Origin: Acanthopleura granulata
Lineage: Eukaryota; Mollusca; Polyplacophora; Chitonida; Chitonidae
Length of the DNA: 64,000 nucleotides
Assembly: GCA_016165875.1 (NCBI GenBank)
Contig: JABBOT010000082.1
Coordinates: forward strand, 1,240,001-1,304,000
Reading direction: 5' to 3'
Shown here piece after piece: positions 32,541 to 44,461 of the stretch. The translations under genes and the position numbers were made by a program. Numbering within the stretch: position 1 is the stretch's first letter; every line of letters starts with the position of its first letter. The notes beneath the pieces were generated by a model. It saw only the letters and a list, made by a program, of their open reading frames with translations, had not been told where the DNA came from and did no database searches.

Positions 32541-32613
<73 letters not shown>
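32541..32613. repeat. (TA)n microsatellite, about 36 repeats
   Basis: An uninterrupted TA dinucleotide run of 73 bases, then gtatatc. It lies 225 bp upstream of the ATG of the minus-strand GPCR, within the probable promoter. Confidence 0.95.
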
Positions 32614-32619
<6 letters not shown>

Positions 32620-32668
32620 CTGACAACCGGTAAGCAGCCGTAAAGACAACTGACGCAAATGTATCAGA

Positions 32669-32792
32669 TATTATTCGTTACATGGGTACTGAGTGAAAGA
32701 ATACGAAGATATATGGGGTTTGTAAGCCTCATTTTGGGCGAGGCGTATATAGTTTTGTATCCTTTCACTCAGTACCCATGTAACTAATAATA
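32669..32792. mobile_element. Hairpin (36-bp arms), probable small foldback MITE
   Basis: The left arm tattattcgttacatgggta + ctgagtgaaagaatac (32669-32704) pairs with 32757-32792, with two mismatches. The 52-nt loop contains a second small hairpin (gcctc...gaggc). No flanking duplication beyond a few bases is visible. Confidence 0.7.
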
Positions 32793-32929
32793 CAAGTCTA
32801 CCATGTGACCATTGCTGTCCAATCGAAAGCAGAGGGTTTGTCCGATGTGAAATCAACTAGCCTTCTCTTCTGCTCAATTAGCCTCCGTCACAAGTTAAGT
32901 TGGTTTCACGACGGGCCTCATGAAAGAAA

Positions 32930-33353
32930 GCGAGGATATGTAACGTAAGAATGTGGTTAGTGAAGGTTTAAGAAGTAACAGTTTAAACGCCCCTAGCAAC
33001 ATTATGATCTATGTTAATTGCAGTTTATCAGACGTAATCGCTGTAGAATTACGTAATTCCTGAATGCTTAATCACATTTAATCAATCCTCTGTCAACAAT
33101 GGAAATGGACCAGACCTCAGAGACTCGTCCACTAGCAAAAGTTTGTCTTATGCCGGTATGCATACAATACATAACTGAGCCACAGAAACAAAGATCATGG
33201 TAGGTTTGGCAAATAGTCAGACGTAGCCGATGAAATACGGCCTAGTGTCAGTTCTTCTCTTTTAGGGTTGTATTGTCACGTTTGATGAAAACGCTGATAA
33301 TAAATTGTGAAAGAAAAGGAGGATATGTAACGTAAGATCGTGGTGTTGAAGGT
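32930..33353. repeat. Foldback-family internal segment flanked by a 46-bp direct repeat
   Basis: The segment 32976-33307 is nearly the same as 27690-28030 (acgcccctagcaacattatg, atcagacgtaatcgctgtag, tagccgatgaaatacggcct). On each side stands a copy of a 46-bp sequence (tgaaagaaagcgaggatatg... 32930-32975; tgaaagaaaaggaggatatg... 33308-33353) that is not part of the other copies. Confidence 0.65.
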
Positions 33354-33956
33354 ATGAATCAATATGGTTTAGAACCATTTTGGCCACATGTTTGAGAGAA
33401 CAAGCTTGAACCAGAAAGCAGTGAATGCGATGGGAGCATTGAAAAACAAACAAAATACATGTACATTTTTAAATCTACTTAAAGTGAACCAATCTTGAGT
33501 TAAACTAGAAATCATTAAATAATAGCATATAATCTCGAAAAATGTCAGTCGCTGTCGTGACGCAGCTGACATGGTATCTCCTGTATACGTTTTCTCTGAA
33601 GTTATGCCAGGTGTTGTTTGCAACTGCCTCGTAAATCGGGCTCCCGGAGGCTGTTTCTCAAAGAACTTGTAACCTTTCGCCTACTTAATCATATGACGAC
33701 CGACACTGACGACACACATTGCCTTTGTTTCTTGTGACCAACGCAATGTTACCGACCACTTTAAGAGATATAGCAATTTGATACATATAGCGATCCTGGG
33801 CGGCTCATCAAAGTGTTGAACCATGAGACAATGTTTCTGGCGTGTAATTTACGTTTGTTTCTCCTCCCACAGAAAATCAGTTGCAGCGGCCTCACGTTCC
33901 GCGTGTATCACTTCCCTCAGGTAACCATAGTCAGATCATGGAATATATAAACGCTA

Positions 33957-34060
33957 CAGCAGAGAGAGTAAAAGCAGAACAGCCACGACAATGTCACAGT
34001 TGGGAAATCGTCACACGTAACAGGTGAAGTGGCATTAATCAACATGCTGAGTGAGTAGCC
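33957..34060 (+). mobile_element. Foldback-family left-arm fragment
   Basis: The strings acgctacagcagagagagta, aaagcagaacagccacgaca and tcacagttgggaaatcgtca follow the arm start seen at 59370-59440. They are lost after about 34060. Confidence 0.55.
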
Positions 34061-34489
34061 GTCACGTTTAATGCATAATGACATGAAAACAACGCAAATA
34101 GGCCACGTGGATGTTTAGTCCAGCCGCAGAGTCCAAGCGTAAGCGTAATGCTTTCATTACCAAAAGAGTTCTACATCAACATGATCTATCAGCTAACAAC
34201 AGAAACGTGTGAATACACCTTTTTGAGACAATTAAATTGCCTACCATTCCAGGGCTGGTCGAAAATGGCTAATTAGCAGGTTACCTGAAGGCAGTACTTT
34301 TCAAGTTAATTTTGGGGAGATTGTGAATATATAGAACTGAGTCATGCCGATTTTTATGTTTGACTGTAAGCTGCGACAACCATTTTACAATCCCTTCGTG
34401 TAAGAGGTATCTATTATAAAGTGAGGGATACGATCGCGATCGTTGTGATTTACAATCAACTTAGGCTTACGATCCCTTTGTGCAAGAGG

Positions 34490-34585
34490 CCCCTGACTGG
34501 CTTCCTCCCCAAGCGTAGGGGCGAAGGTCTACCAGCAGCCTGTCGATTGTCGTGGATTTTCTCCAGTTTTCGCCTTTTGTAAGAT
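34490..34585 (+). mobile_element. SINE family 1, central fragment, decayed
   Basis: The sequence ctggcttcctccccaagcgt, then gaaggtctaccagcagcctg, attgtcgtggattttctcc matches the SINE body. Head and tail are not present. Confidence 0.55.
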
Positions 34586-34620
34586 TTGGTTTAATTTTTA
34601 CACCATGTAGTTAAGCAGGT

Positions 34621-35580
34621 ATGCTACAAAAAATATCTCCCAAATACGATGGATACAAATTTGGTTCGGGCTTTCTTTTCGCCTTGCGACCCCATGTAGT
34701 TTTACAGCTTTTAGGTGATTCAGCTTTCGATGTAAACATAATGCTCACGTATTACAACAGAACCAATACCTGTAGTATCAGTACCTCCAGGCCATTGCTC
34801 GTACATGTACTTATTCCGTCAGCCAATGTGGACATCTCTGTTGTAAAAAATATACGGAAACTCTAGAACTGATCATGTCCGTCGTGCTGAATGAGACCGC
34901 CAGGTCGGATATATGAGCACTTGCATTTAAAGTGCGACTGAGATACATATTCTATAAGTAAACGGCATGTTATAAACTAGAATGGTACACGATTTCGATA
35001 CTGATTTACTTCACCCACCTATATACCATTTCTATGGGTCTTTTCGTCATCAGAGAAAACTGTTGACTGCTTTTTTTTGCGTGAATCCATTCTCCTTTCT
35101 TACTTTATATACTTTCATAGTTCTTTGGAGGTTTGTGTCAATCGTTGCTTTTGAAACAGATCTAGCGGTTATCGGCCCGGAACGTCCATTTAGGTTGACA
35201 AGGGGTATACGAATGTCTGTTTCGACGCCTAGATTCATTCTAAGTTTTTTTAATTGTGTAATAAGCAAGACAACAACTCAAGCTGGGTCTTAAAGCTTGC
35301 TGACCTATGTAATTGTCTTCCAAGTTGCTTAACACGAGACGTGATACTTGTATGGACAGCTGAAATCAAATGGCAATCGATATACGCCTGGAATATCATT
35401 TCTTTGCTCTGCATAACTGTTCACTGCTTATCTCTTACAAATTATCAAATTGTTTACCACGTCTGTATTATTTATCGCATATTCTTCTGGAAACTGGCGT
35501 TTTACGTTGTTTTAGAATGAGTCTTGCGATTATCGACCTGGAACATCTCTGTGTACTTGTAAGTGGTATGGGATTGTAGA
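34621..35580. other. Intergenic with inverted relics of the A/B segment
   Basis: The sequence around 35165-35240 (cccggaacgtccatttaggt, gtatacgaatgtctg, cgacgcctagattcatt) is a decayed reverse complement of 5235-5310 in unit A (and 12620-12700 in B). No gene recognised. Confidence 0.45.
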
Positions 35581-35961
35581 ACGATTATATTAGACTTCCC
35601 AATCAATAATATTTTATTAAACACCGGACAGAAATTCGAATTGCTCTCTTTTAACTTTAAGTGTTTTGTGTGCAAAGAAAATTGCACTGCTATTTTATTG
35701 ACCGTCATTACAGAGAAACCAGTCTATTAATTAAAACCGTGTCGTACAATCAAACTGCTGGGCATAGATTTGCTAGTTGAATTTTTTGGTGTGTGTTACC
35801 CATACTCTTGGCAATGTCGAAGACTTAAAGGCAAAGACCTCGTAAACATGATTGAAAAGACCATTAAAAACTGTACCTCAAATTGGTACCTTCACTGTTT
35901 TTTAGATTTCTTTTCACCAAAATAAATGCAATCAAGCTGCAGTTAAGTTACGTTGAATAGA

Positions 35962-36440
35962 TAGATTCATGTTGGAATACCCTAAAGCCATACACAGACA
36001 TTTGGAAAAAACTTTCTTCAGTCGGTTTATGCCGTCCACTTATCATCCTCGGTTTTGCATTGCGCTATACTTTATATCACCTTGACACGTTTTGTCCAGA
36101 GAAATTCGGCAAGACCGGCTCTAGCCCGTCAAAGACGTGCTCATCTTTAATGTGACACTCCGTAAGCTTCCAATCTAGATGCTGTCATACGGCTTTTGTG
36201 TTTGTGGCTCGCACCTTTGGATGCAGAAATGAGTGGCCGGAAGTTACGTTTCAGGTGAGCCACTTCCTGCTGTGGTGTCACATCGTCATATCTTCTCTGA
36301 GAAGAACTATTGACTCCTGGCGGATCTGAAGTCAACAGTAGCCTCACAACGCCACACCCAGTCATCTGGTGAAAGTGACAGCGGCTGAAGTCAAGGCATC
36401 AGCGGCTCAATCCAACATCCCGTTTCGCCTAGTTGTACCT
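35962..36440 (+). pseudogene. GPCR pseudogene (third paralog, TM1-TM4 missing)
   Basis: Nucleotide similarity to 15405-15990 is plain: taccctaaagccatacacag, cttcttcagtcggt, ccacttatcatcctcggtt, acgttttgtccagagaaatt, gagtggccggaagttacgtt. The region corresponds to loop 2 through TM7 and the start of the tail. It has a frameshift after GQ (a gap of about 60 bases), a stop in loop 3 (tttaatgtga), a second frame change in TM6 and loss of about 30 bp covering the NP motif of TM7. No part can be translated for more than about 40 codons in the receptor frame. Confidence 0.8.
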
Positions 36441-36502
36441 CACTTAGGTTCTCAATTTACCTCACTTAGGCTCTCAATTTACCTCACTTAGGCTCTCAAT
36501 TT
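36437..36502. repeat. Three tandem copies of a 22-bp unit
   Basis: The unit acctcacttaggytctcaat + tt is present three times with one base difference, at the 3' edge of the GPCR pseudogene. Confidence 0.9.
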
Positions 36503-36775
36503 AAGTGCTAAAATGTAACAAGTTACACCTCTCCTAAGACCACGGCTTAATCAAAATTGGGTAAAAGAAATTACAGTGATGTTAATTGGAAAATTTTAGG
36601 CCTTACTGATCAAGAATTACTGAAGATGGTGTGTTGTCATGACGTTTAATAGATAATCACATATTCAATTCACAACAATTCAATAGGACCAGGTCTTAGA
36701 AATTCTTAGAGCAGCAGCAGAATTCCTTTTCTTGCACAAGTACATTATAACAGTAGGTCTGTAGAGAGTGAACCC
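36500..36775 (+). mobile_element. Foldback-family internal segment, decayed
   Basis: The strings taaaagaaattacagtgatg, gaagatggtgtgttgtcatg and gaccaggtcttagaaattct follow the family middle seen at 27720-27850 and 59925-59990. Confidence 0.5.
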
Positions 36776-36869
36776 AGAGTAGATTGATCTGGTAGGACTG
36801 GGAAGAATTTGTCCGTATTAAAAATTAAGCAATATTTCAACCATAACCGTGTTTAGCATGTATCTGAGG

Positions 36870-38570
36870 CATTGAGATATGAGGAAACGCCAGGTGACAG
36901 GCAATTTGCCATGAGTGCTAGCAAGCTAGGAAAACGAAACTTAGGCTGGACTTGTTGAGCCCTTAGTGTACGTATAGGTGACGGTATTGGGATAAGTGCT
37001 CCTGAGGTGCTGGATAGAAACTGTTGTATGACGAATAGCTTGTTGAGTTTACTTTTTAATTAAACAAACTTTTGCGATGGCAATTCCAAAACATATCCTG
37101 AAGTGGTAATGCATTAAACTGTACATTGTCTCATTGCACCTAACCACAACGGCGCATTAACAGAAAGATAGACCCAGAATATCAGACACTGGATCAATTT
37201 CAGTACTCGGAAATACCAGGGGTTTTTTTTTGGGGGGGGGGGGGGTGGTGTATGAAACACAGTGGCTTCACGCGTTAAAATCAGCTGCGACGTGATACCA
37301 CATCTGTTACAAAAAATACCAACCAAAATGAACAAAATGTGAAAAGACAATCGACCAGAAAAAACATTGTGTGATGTGAAGCTTACGGCTACGGACTACA
37401 ATGTCACTGTATCTGTGCACTGACCACGAGTGCCCAACTACCCAAATATCACATTAAACATTTGGCCCCCTTCAACTGACTTAAAGGTACATCGGCCTCA
37501 TGTTATACACATAAGTTGGTGCTGATTTCGAACTCAGTAGTTACATAACAACAAAGATAGTGAATTTGCCGATGTGCCAGATAATGTATATGATTTGGTA
37601 ATTAATGTCATGATCACCGTTACCCACTACCATCAGAAACCATGGCAATTCCACTACTTCTAACTGCACCCTTCACCTCATCCTGATCGGTTATAATCAA
37701 ATCCTTTAAAGAAGGTGGTAGATATAATTACAACATGTATAAATTATAAATATATGACTAATGTGAGATTTGAATATTCCATTTTGCAGCGTCATGGTTA
37801 GAGTGACTATGCGTCAGCAACACCTCTGACTGAAAATGACCATACAAGACTAAACTTTAAAATGCCACTGCACTATACATTTGGATCAATAAAATTCCAG
37901 TGTGATTCTTTTGCGTGATTAGATTCAGTGTATATCAAACGTTCACCAAGGAACTACTGACCTCTTCGAAATCACGTAGCTAGCTCTTTTATACTACCCA
38001 TCCACTCATAACAAGCTAAGACATGGCCCAGAACAACCGGGCGTCTGTGTACAGCCTGTGGTCAAATTAATTTACACCACCATCAAGGTACATCAAATCC
38101 TGTTCATCCATTGGATCTATAGTTGTTAATCTTCAGATATAGCATCTTACTTGGCACACGTATTAGCAAATTATATCGTTTGGGGTATATGGTATGTGTA
38201 ACCAACTTATACTACCATGGATTGCTACACCTAGTAAAACCTGTAAAACCTGTCCTTCGCCCTGCTTTGTGGGCACACTGTATTTCGTACAATATATCCA
38301 TAATAAGTCCGCTGTTTATCGCCCTATAACATGTACAACGTCATTTTATGTACACTGCCGACAGACAATCATGTTCGCAGGTACTTACAGAAACTGAGAT
38401 AGGGCAGAACAGCGTTAGTCGGTGAGTACAGCAGTTCCTTCATGGCTGGACGATTCGAGCAGAAGTGTTACATCAAGATGGCGGGGAATCTGGCAAAACC
38501 CTCACAAAGGCCCGCCAAAACAAGGGAAACGGCCATAGTCCTTACCTCCCTTTAACTGTTATTTGTTTTA
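36870..38570. other. Intergenic, nothing recognised
   Basis: A T10G14 homopolymer junction lies at about 37221-37246. Short frames (37114-37350, 38123-38397) have no motif. Confidence 0.4.
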
Positions 38571-38571
38571 T

Positions 38572-38650
38572 ATTTGTTTATTTATTTATTTGGTGTTTTA
38601 TGCCGTAGTTGAGGATATTCCACAGATACCCCACCTTTGACTATTCCTTG
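38572..38650 (-). mobile_element. SINE family 1, 3' tail only
   Basis: The sequence tttgtttatttatttatttg, then gtgttttatgccgtagttga, ggatattccacagataccc is a minus-strand tail. It is truncated at about 38635-38650. Confidence 0.65.
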
Positions 38651-39094
38651 CACTAAAATGTTACCGTGAAAATGTAACCCGATGACCCAACGATAGTCTC
38701 TACCAAATTGAGTTACGCGCACGTAACGTGCAGACCGACCAACTCGATGGACTGTCAAAGAAGCAGAGGGAATGAAAGCAGGCATACCGGGGCATGTATT
38801 GCAGGGGGGCTGGTAGCAATGGCAAATTATTTCTTGTAATATTTCATTGTAAAACAATCACATCTTTAAAGCGAGGTTTGCTAAGCTCACTTGTTAATCA
38901 CCATAGCGAACTTTGTAGTAGTACGGTGATGTTTCACGTTTGTACGCGGACCACGGGCACAGCATGTTGGTGGATACATGTATCCATTTTTGTGTAAAAC
39001 CGGAACTGGGGAGAGTTCAAACAATTTTAATATCACTTTTGCGTTTATATGAACAGTTACAATAACAGAGCTACTGATATATTAAATATCATTT

Positions 39095-39480
39095 TTGAGC
39101 AATGCTAGGTTTACATTATGTTCCCGGCGGCCACGGCAGGCACGTTTCAGGCCACCTTGGACAAAATGGGATGGACGCGAGGGGACAGGATGGACAAACA
39201 TGACAGGCCGTGATTGCCTTGGATGCCGGCTCAAACGCTTAATCTGTCATAAAATTTGCCACAGCAGTCACGGTGCGGATGAAAAACCTAGTAGGTCGTA
39301 GTAAAACGGGGCGAACGCAATGAAACGTGACAGGACGTAATAAGCCGTAACAAAGCTTGCGACGGTTTACGGGCCAGACGCGATACGGCGTGTTGCGTTC
39401 GTCTACGGTCTGACACGGTGCTCAAGGTGTAGGAGCGAGTAGAGATAATCCCAGCCCGCCAGGGTAGCTTCATTCGAGTC
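39095..39480. other. CpG-rich patch of unknown nature
   Basis: Composition differs from the flanks, with many acg/cgt words and short dyads such as ccgtaaca...tttacgg. No open frame has a recognisable domain. A worn foldback right-arm trace (tatatgaacagttacaataa) ends just before it, at about 39047-39066. Confidence 0.3.
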
Positions 39481-40139
39481 TGAGTAATCGTCAACAGTTT
39501 CCTGCGTCTACAATACGAAGAGCAAAAAACAAACTGGGACGAAGGAAGGCCAAGCTATGTCACCGAGGAAGCCAAAATCCCATGGCTCACCACGTTTCCG
39601 GTAAACCGGGCTGCCGTGACCGCAGGGAACATAAGGTAAAGCATAAAAAAAAGATGTGTGTGATATTGACATGAATCTGTCAATGTCAACCTTGTGGACG
39701 AGGTACTAGGTTTCACGCATGGGCTATTATAGACGTGTGTACCAGACAGTGGAAACTGTTGTCTAGTATGACTTCCAAATATAGCTTCCGTTAAAACTAC
39801 AAATATCTTAATTGATTGTGATGCTTGTTTTATGATGAAGTCGATGTTTGGGATTTTGGATAAAGTTTTACTGGTTGACGGCCTGAACTGTGATTTGAAT
39901 ACTTCATTTAGTAAACAAAATACCAGAAGATTCCAGATTCATTGATAGTGTTCGTTTGTAGTTTTATAGCACCAGGTGAGAAAACAAGGTGTGTTTTCCT
40001 CGCAACTCAAGACCATTAGGTGTGCAGTGCCACGCCAATCTCCCCATGCCAATGGTCATCCCTTAATGGACCTAGTCACCAGAGACAGGGTGTGGATGTG
40101 AGCGGTCGGTCTGATAGCAATACAGGCCTATTGCATATC

Positions 40140-41450
40140 CATCACGGCCCATGACCGAGACTGAATCTACTTATGCTCAGATTGAGAAGGAAGCAATTAA
40201 CATCACCTGGGTATGTAAGACGTTCAGTCGCTACATCAATGGCAAGCAAATCGAATTAGAGACTGATCTCAAGCAACTGTTACCTTTGCTGACCGACAAG
40301 ACCTAAGCTACTTTACCTCCCAGAATAAAGAGATTCAGAATGACACTTATGTGTCCTTCAAAGTTCGACACACACCTGGGGAAAACCTTATCACAGCTGA
40401 TGCGCATTCCAGTGGCTTCAGCCCCAAATACCATAGTACTGGCCACAGATGACAACTTAGGTGATGAGGTAGAACTGTTTGCTAACGGCATCGTAACTAC
40501 ATTGTCAGCGTCATCAAGTCGTCATCAAGTCGAATCTCAACGACCTGAAGACCCCATCTTACAGTAGATTATGGGATATTGCAGGGATGGAGGGCCTCTT
40601 AAACATCATGCACTCAACACCATGAAGCCTAACTGGCAGGTATCCGGTGGTTTTACTATCCAGTAAAACGTATTACTTATGGGGTCTCGGATGCCATTCC
40701 TACTAGTATTAGAACCTAAGTACTAGCAAAACTTCACGATGGACACCTCGGCATTAACAAAACCATGGAGTGAGCAAAACAACCTGTCTGGTGGCCAGGT
40801 ATGAGCAACCAAATAGACTATAGTACGGAACTGTACGTGCTCCAGTAAACAAGCTTGATACCACCCAGAGCCACTGGTGACAACAGAAATGCCTAAACGA
40901 CCATGGCAGGCAATAAGGACTTACATTTTTTAGTTCCAATCTAAAGCCTACCTTATGGTTTTAAACAAGTTCAACCACCCCAAGCCAGCTATTTACACAA
41001 TTAGCCATACTACAAGGCTCTCTATGAAAGGGAGAGTACTCAGCGTCATTGTGCACGACACTTGTCCACTCATCAACCTGGAAGTGAAGTGTGGCTCTGC
41101 AATGATTCCTCTAGGATTTCTCAGAGGCATAATCATTGGAACACTGGTTTGTACAACATTTGTACATGAATGTGGTACAACAAGGAAAAACCGACAACAC
41201 CTATAGTGTCTGTGGCCAACCATGAGACACCAACTACGACACCGGAACTCCTTGGTGATCCACAAGGACAGCCATGCCCAACTAGACCGTGTGAAATGGG
41301 CTGTGTGAAACCAAGAGAGATACGCAGAGTTGTCAAACCCGCCAAGCACGCTGTTTATACTTTCCCCAGTCTGCGCTTAGGCGGAAGAGGATACATACTT
41401 GCATTAACATTAACCGATGCACCACCCCGTAAACGTCAGTTGAGTTAAAG
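40140..41450 (+). mobile_element. Degenerate Ty3/gypsy retrotransposon, RNase H to integrase
   Basis: On + in shifting frames: TYAQIEKEAINITWVCKTFS and Y-I-N-G (RNase H with E-K-E, then T-D-L-K-Q-L), VRHTPGENLITADAHSS (end of RNase H), then H-D-G-H-L-G-I-N-K-like and VWWPGMSNQID (integrase zinc-finger region, TMD in place of HDG here), and RPWQAIRTYIF (start of the integrase core). The end (41170-41448) reads as a basic tail ending RRVVKPAKHAVY...RKRQLS. The middle of the integrase core (DDE) is deleted. No LTRs were recognised. The IEKE/WWPGM set is typical of gypsy elements in many animals. Confidence 0.75.
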
Positions 41451-41924
41451 TTTTATTCATAGTGATATGTCAGAGGCTGTTGTATAAATGTTAACAGAAT
41501 CATTTGAACAATGAGAGACTGTTAGACAAGTACTTTGAACTACAGCTAATTGATAAAGTAATTGAAGTACTGAAAAACACTTGAAATGGACTCTAAGCCG
41601 AAGTGACGACACGTTGCAAGTTACGTGTTAATGTGTATATTTAACTGAAAAATGGAGATGTAAGGTTGATTATATGAACGTAAGTGTTATGTGTAGATGT
41701 AAATATACGGAAAGGTCTGTATGGATCATCCGGGCACTTGACCCGTCAACATGTCGGTTCATTCGATTGTTTTTCTCTACTATTTGCATAGTAATTTCCT
41801 CAACTTTAGATTGAAAAAGCCATGTTGCCAAACTTTCACCTAAAGCAGTGACCTGGCCATGTAGCTTTGAGGCACAAAATATCAAAATATCAGCACAGGT
41901 TGATCACCATTTGTTTTTTAAACT

Positions 41925-42565
41925 AGAGGTGATGGGGATGAGGTAATGGCGTCTGGTCACCATGGTTTCGGGTTATTGGTTCCGATTTGTCAATCTTAAA
42001 ATCCTTACCACTTTTTTTTTCACCCAGGCAAAATTCATGTGTGTTTCAAATGAGTACATATTGACAATCAAAATTTACCATATGCCTCGCTCGCCCGCAT
42101 GTGCATGATCACTGGTATTATCATCCAGTGTATGCCCTCTCAGTCTTGGAGCCAGCTGGGCGAATTGCGCAGTTGTAAGCTGTAACAGAGGCAATGTTTG
42201 AGAAACCATGTCTGAGACAACTTTGACCTATGTACATGTTACTTTGCAAAAACTAAAATCGTGGCAAATGACTGCTAGGAATGACCACTATTGCAGTGAT
42301 ACTCCATGTCCATCTTTTGCCCGAAACAGAACATATTTTGCTTAGGAAGGCTATCTTTTTGTATATTTCAAAATATACTTGTAGAGATGATAACATGGGA
42401 TAAGGTAATGGCATCTAGTCAGTGTCAAATTCTTATCACTTCTTTTCACCCATGTTAAATTCATGGGTGTATTCACAATCCAAGTTTATCATATGCCTTT
42501 CTCACCTCTGCAATCCCACTAGTATTATCATCTAATGTATGCCTTCTCAATCTTCACTGCGACTC
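41925..42565. repeat. Local duplication, two diverged copies about 460 bp apart
   Basis: 41925-42165 and 42385-42565 share in order gaggtaatggcgtctggtca / taaggtaatggcatctagtc, cacccaggcaaaattcatg / cacccatgttaaattcatg, and ctggtattatcatccagtgt + atgccctctcag / ctagtattatcatctaatgt + atgccttctcaa. Confidence 0.65.
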
Positions 42566-42732
42566 CAAATGTTCGATCCACTTCGTCGGATTGGGCACAT
42601 GTTACCGCCACTACACGCTGTTTCCTGTCGTTTGTCTACACAGTTACATTTAAGCACCCTAACTCACGTATAAACGGATACATGCGTACTAGAATAGCCT
42701 GATTCGTGGGGTTGTTTATGCAACTGATTTAC

Positions 42733-44458
42733 ACACTTAGAAAAGAAGGTGGGGACATTGAATTTTTTGGTGTTCAAAGTCTTGCCTCTGTGGTGGCACC
42801 CTGTAAAGTTCCAAATAGAACCTTATTAGCATGGTTCAGTTTGGCACATCAAGTGAAAGGTCCCAGGTTGGACCCCTAAGGTTCAATATAGGCGCCTTGA
42901 AAGGTTTGGGTGTAGAACCTTTAGGGGTTCAAAGGTTTTGCCCCTATGGTGGCACCCTGCAGTCCAGTATAGAACCTTAGTGGCAGGGTTTCATGTAGCA
43001 CCCAAAGATAAGGTTACGTACTGCACCTCAAGGGTTCACTATTGGTACCTTGTAAATGGTCCATTGAAGATACATTTCCCTAGATATATCAATTTACCTT
43101 CCACATTTAAGGGGTATCCCAAGTTTGTTATTTATGTTAGAAGAAGCTGCAAGTATGTATCATTTATAAGATTAGTGCGTACAAAATGTAAAATGATTGT
43201 GGGATTATGATATGCATGGAAAATAGTAGAATCTTTTCATCAATTTTTTGAATTGACTGATCCATATCCTGCTTGTTCATTTAAGTCTATTCAACATGTA
43301 ATATCCATCCTCAGCTGGACTGACGTCAATCTGACAGGAAAATGGTTGTTTCACTGAATATTATGTTGATTCTGAGCGGTGCACTGAAAATTTTGCCGCG
43401 CACCAAATCTATCCCAGTAAGCTGGTGGCCAACACTCAAGGCATGAGAGAGATTGCCATAACACAAACTTGATCAAGCCCAGATTAGTACTGGCAACTTC
43501 GTTGCTGAGTTTGGAATGAACATATGAATATTGAAAAGCAATCTTCAAATCATTATAAAATTAGACACAACAGCAACATATCGTCTTTCACATGTTTTAA
43601 ATCACAGTGATCACAGTACTAATCCTACAGTTTGAAAGACTTGTCACATTCTCACAAGGAATGGTTAACAAGAAGGAACCAATAAAACATTGAAATTTTA
43701 CAGCCCTGCAGAAGGAAAATAAGCATGACAGTGGAACAACTCAATGTTATTTCCCAGCGAGTAAAAGTCTGATTTCCATGATATTTCTGCTTACGTGATA
43801 GTGAAACAAGTTAAACTGAGTATTAACATTTGTCAAAGTGCTTCGTAAAACAGATTATTACCGACAAGAAGAGTCAACAAAGTTACCGTTAATGCTAGGC
43901 CTTGAAAATGTGCTTAGAGTATTCATTTCCTGTTCGTTTCTAAGATAATAACGATCATTAGTTGCATTAACACCTTAAATCAACCACTCCCAAACAAAGC
44001 CATAACACAGTAAAAACATGTAAACCGACTATGTTTCTCAATGAACTAATCATATAAACTATGTTATTTGGCCATAACAATAAATATTTCCTGGAAACTT
44101 GTTTTTAATCCTACCTTCAGATGTCCCGATGACACCAGATGTTATTATGTCGAATTGACGACGCCTGCCTTTTCCATGGCTCTGACAATCAGATACACGA
44201 GATCAAACGATGAAGTTATCTTTCTATTTTAAGTATTAATTGCAAAGGAAATCATCCTCATACTTGTTCTGGAGATTAACTGTGAAAAATTTTGTTTTTC
44301 CTCTCTTATGTCAGGAATCCTGAACTTATCAGACTTGTTCGATCACCGAACCTTCGCACTGAGGAGAAAGTAAGTTTACAAAGGATAGCACCCTACGGTT
44401 CAGCAGAGAACCACAAAGTTTTTTTACAACACCCTGACTGAACCTTATTTTTTAAGTG
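42733..44458. mobile_element. Candidate DNA transposon with short TIRs and subterminal arrays
   Basis: The left end cacacttagaaaagaaggt (42732-42750) is matched in reverse by accttattttttaagtgtg (44440-44458). Inside the left end are two diverged tandem units of about 140 bp (42765-42905, 42906-43060) with words such as gtggcaccctg, agaacctta and aggttc. The right end has related words inverted (gggtgctatcc, gaaccgtagg). The interior has no recognisable frame. Target duplication not resolved. Confidence 0.5.
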
Positions 44459-44461
44459 TGC

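Larger units (their letters stand above)
35600..36860 (+). repeat. Decayed third copy of the GPCR segment (unit C)
   Basis: Bases 35640-35830 follow 14225-14445 in unit B (ttattgaccgtcattacaga, accagtctattaattaaaac, cttggcaatgtcgaagactt). Bases 35962-36440 follow the GPCR. Bases 36800-36860 follow 16775-16835 (agaatttgtccgtattaaaa). The order matches unit B, with the first half of the gene and its 5' flank deleted. Confidence 0.7.
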
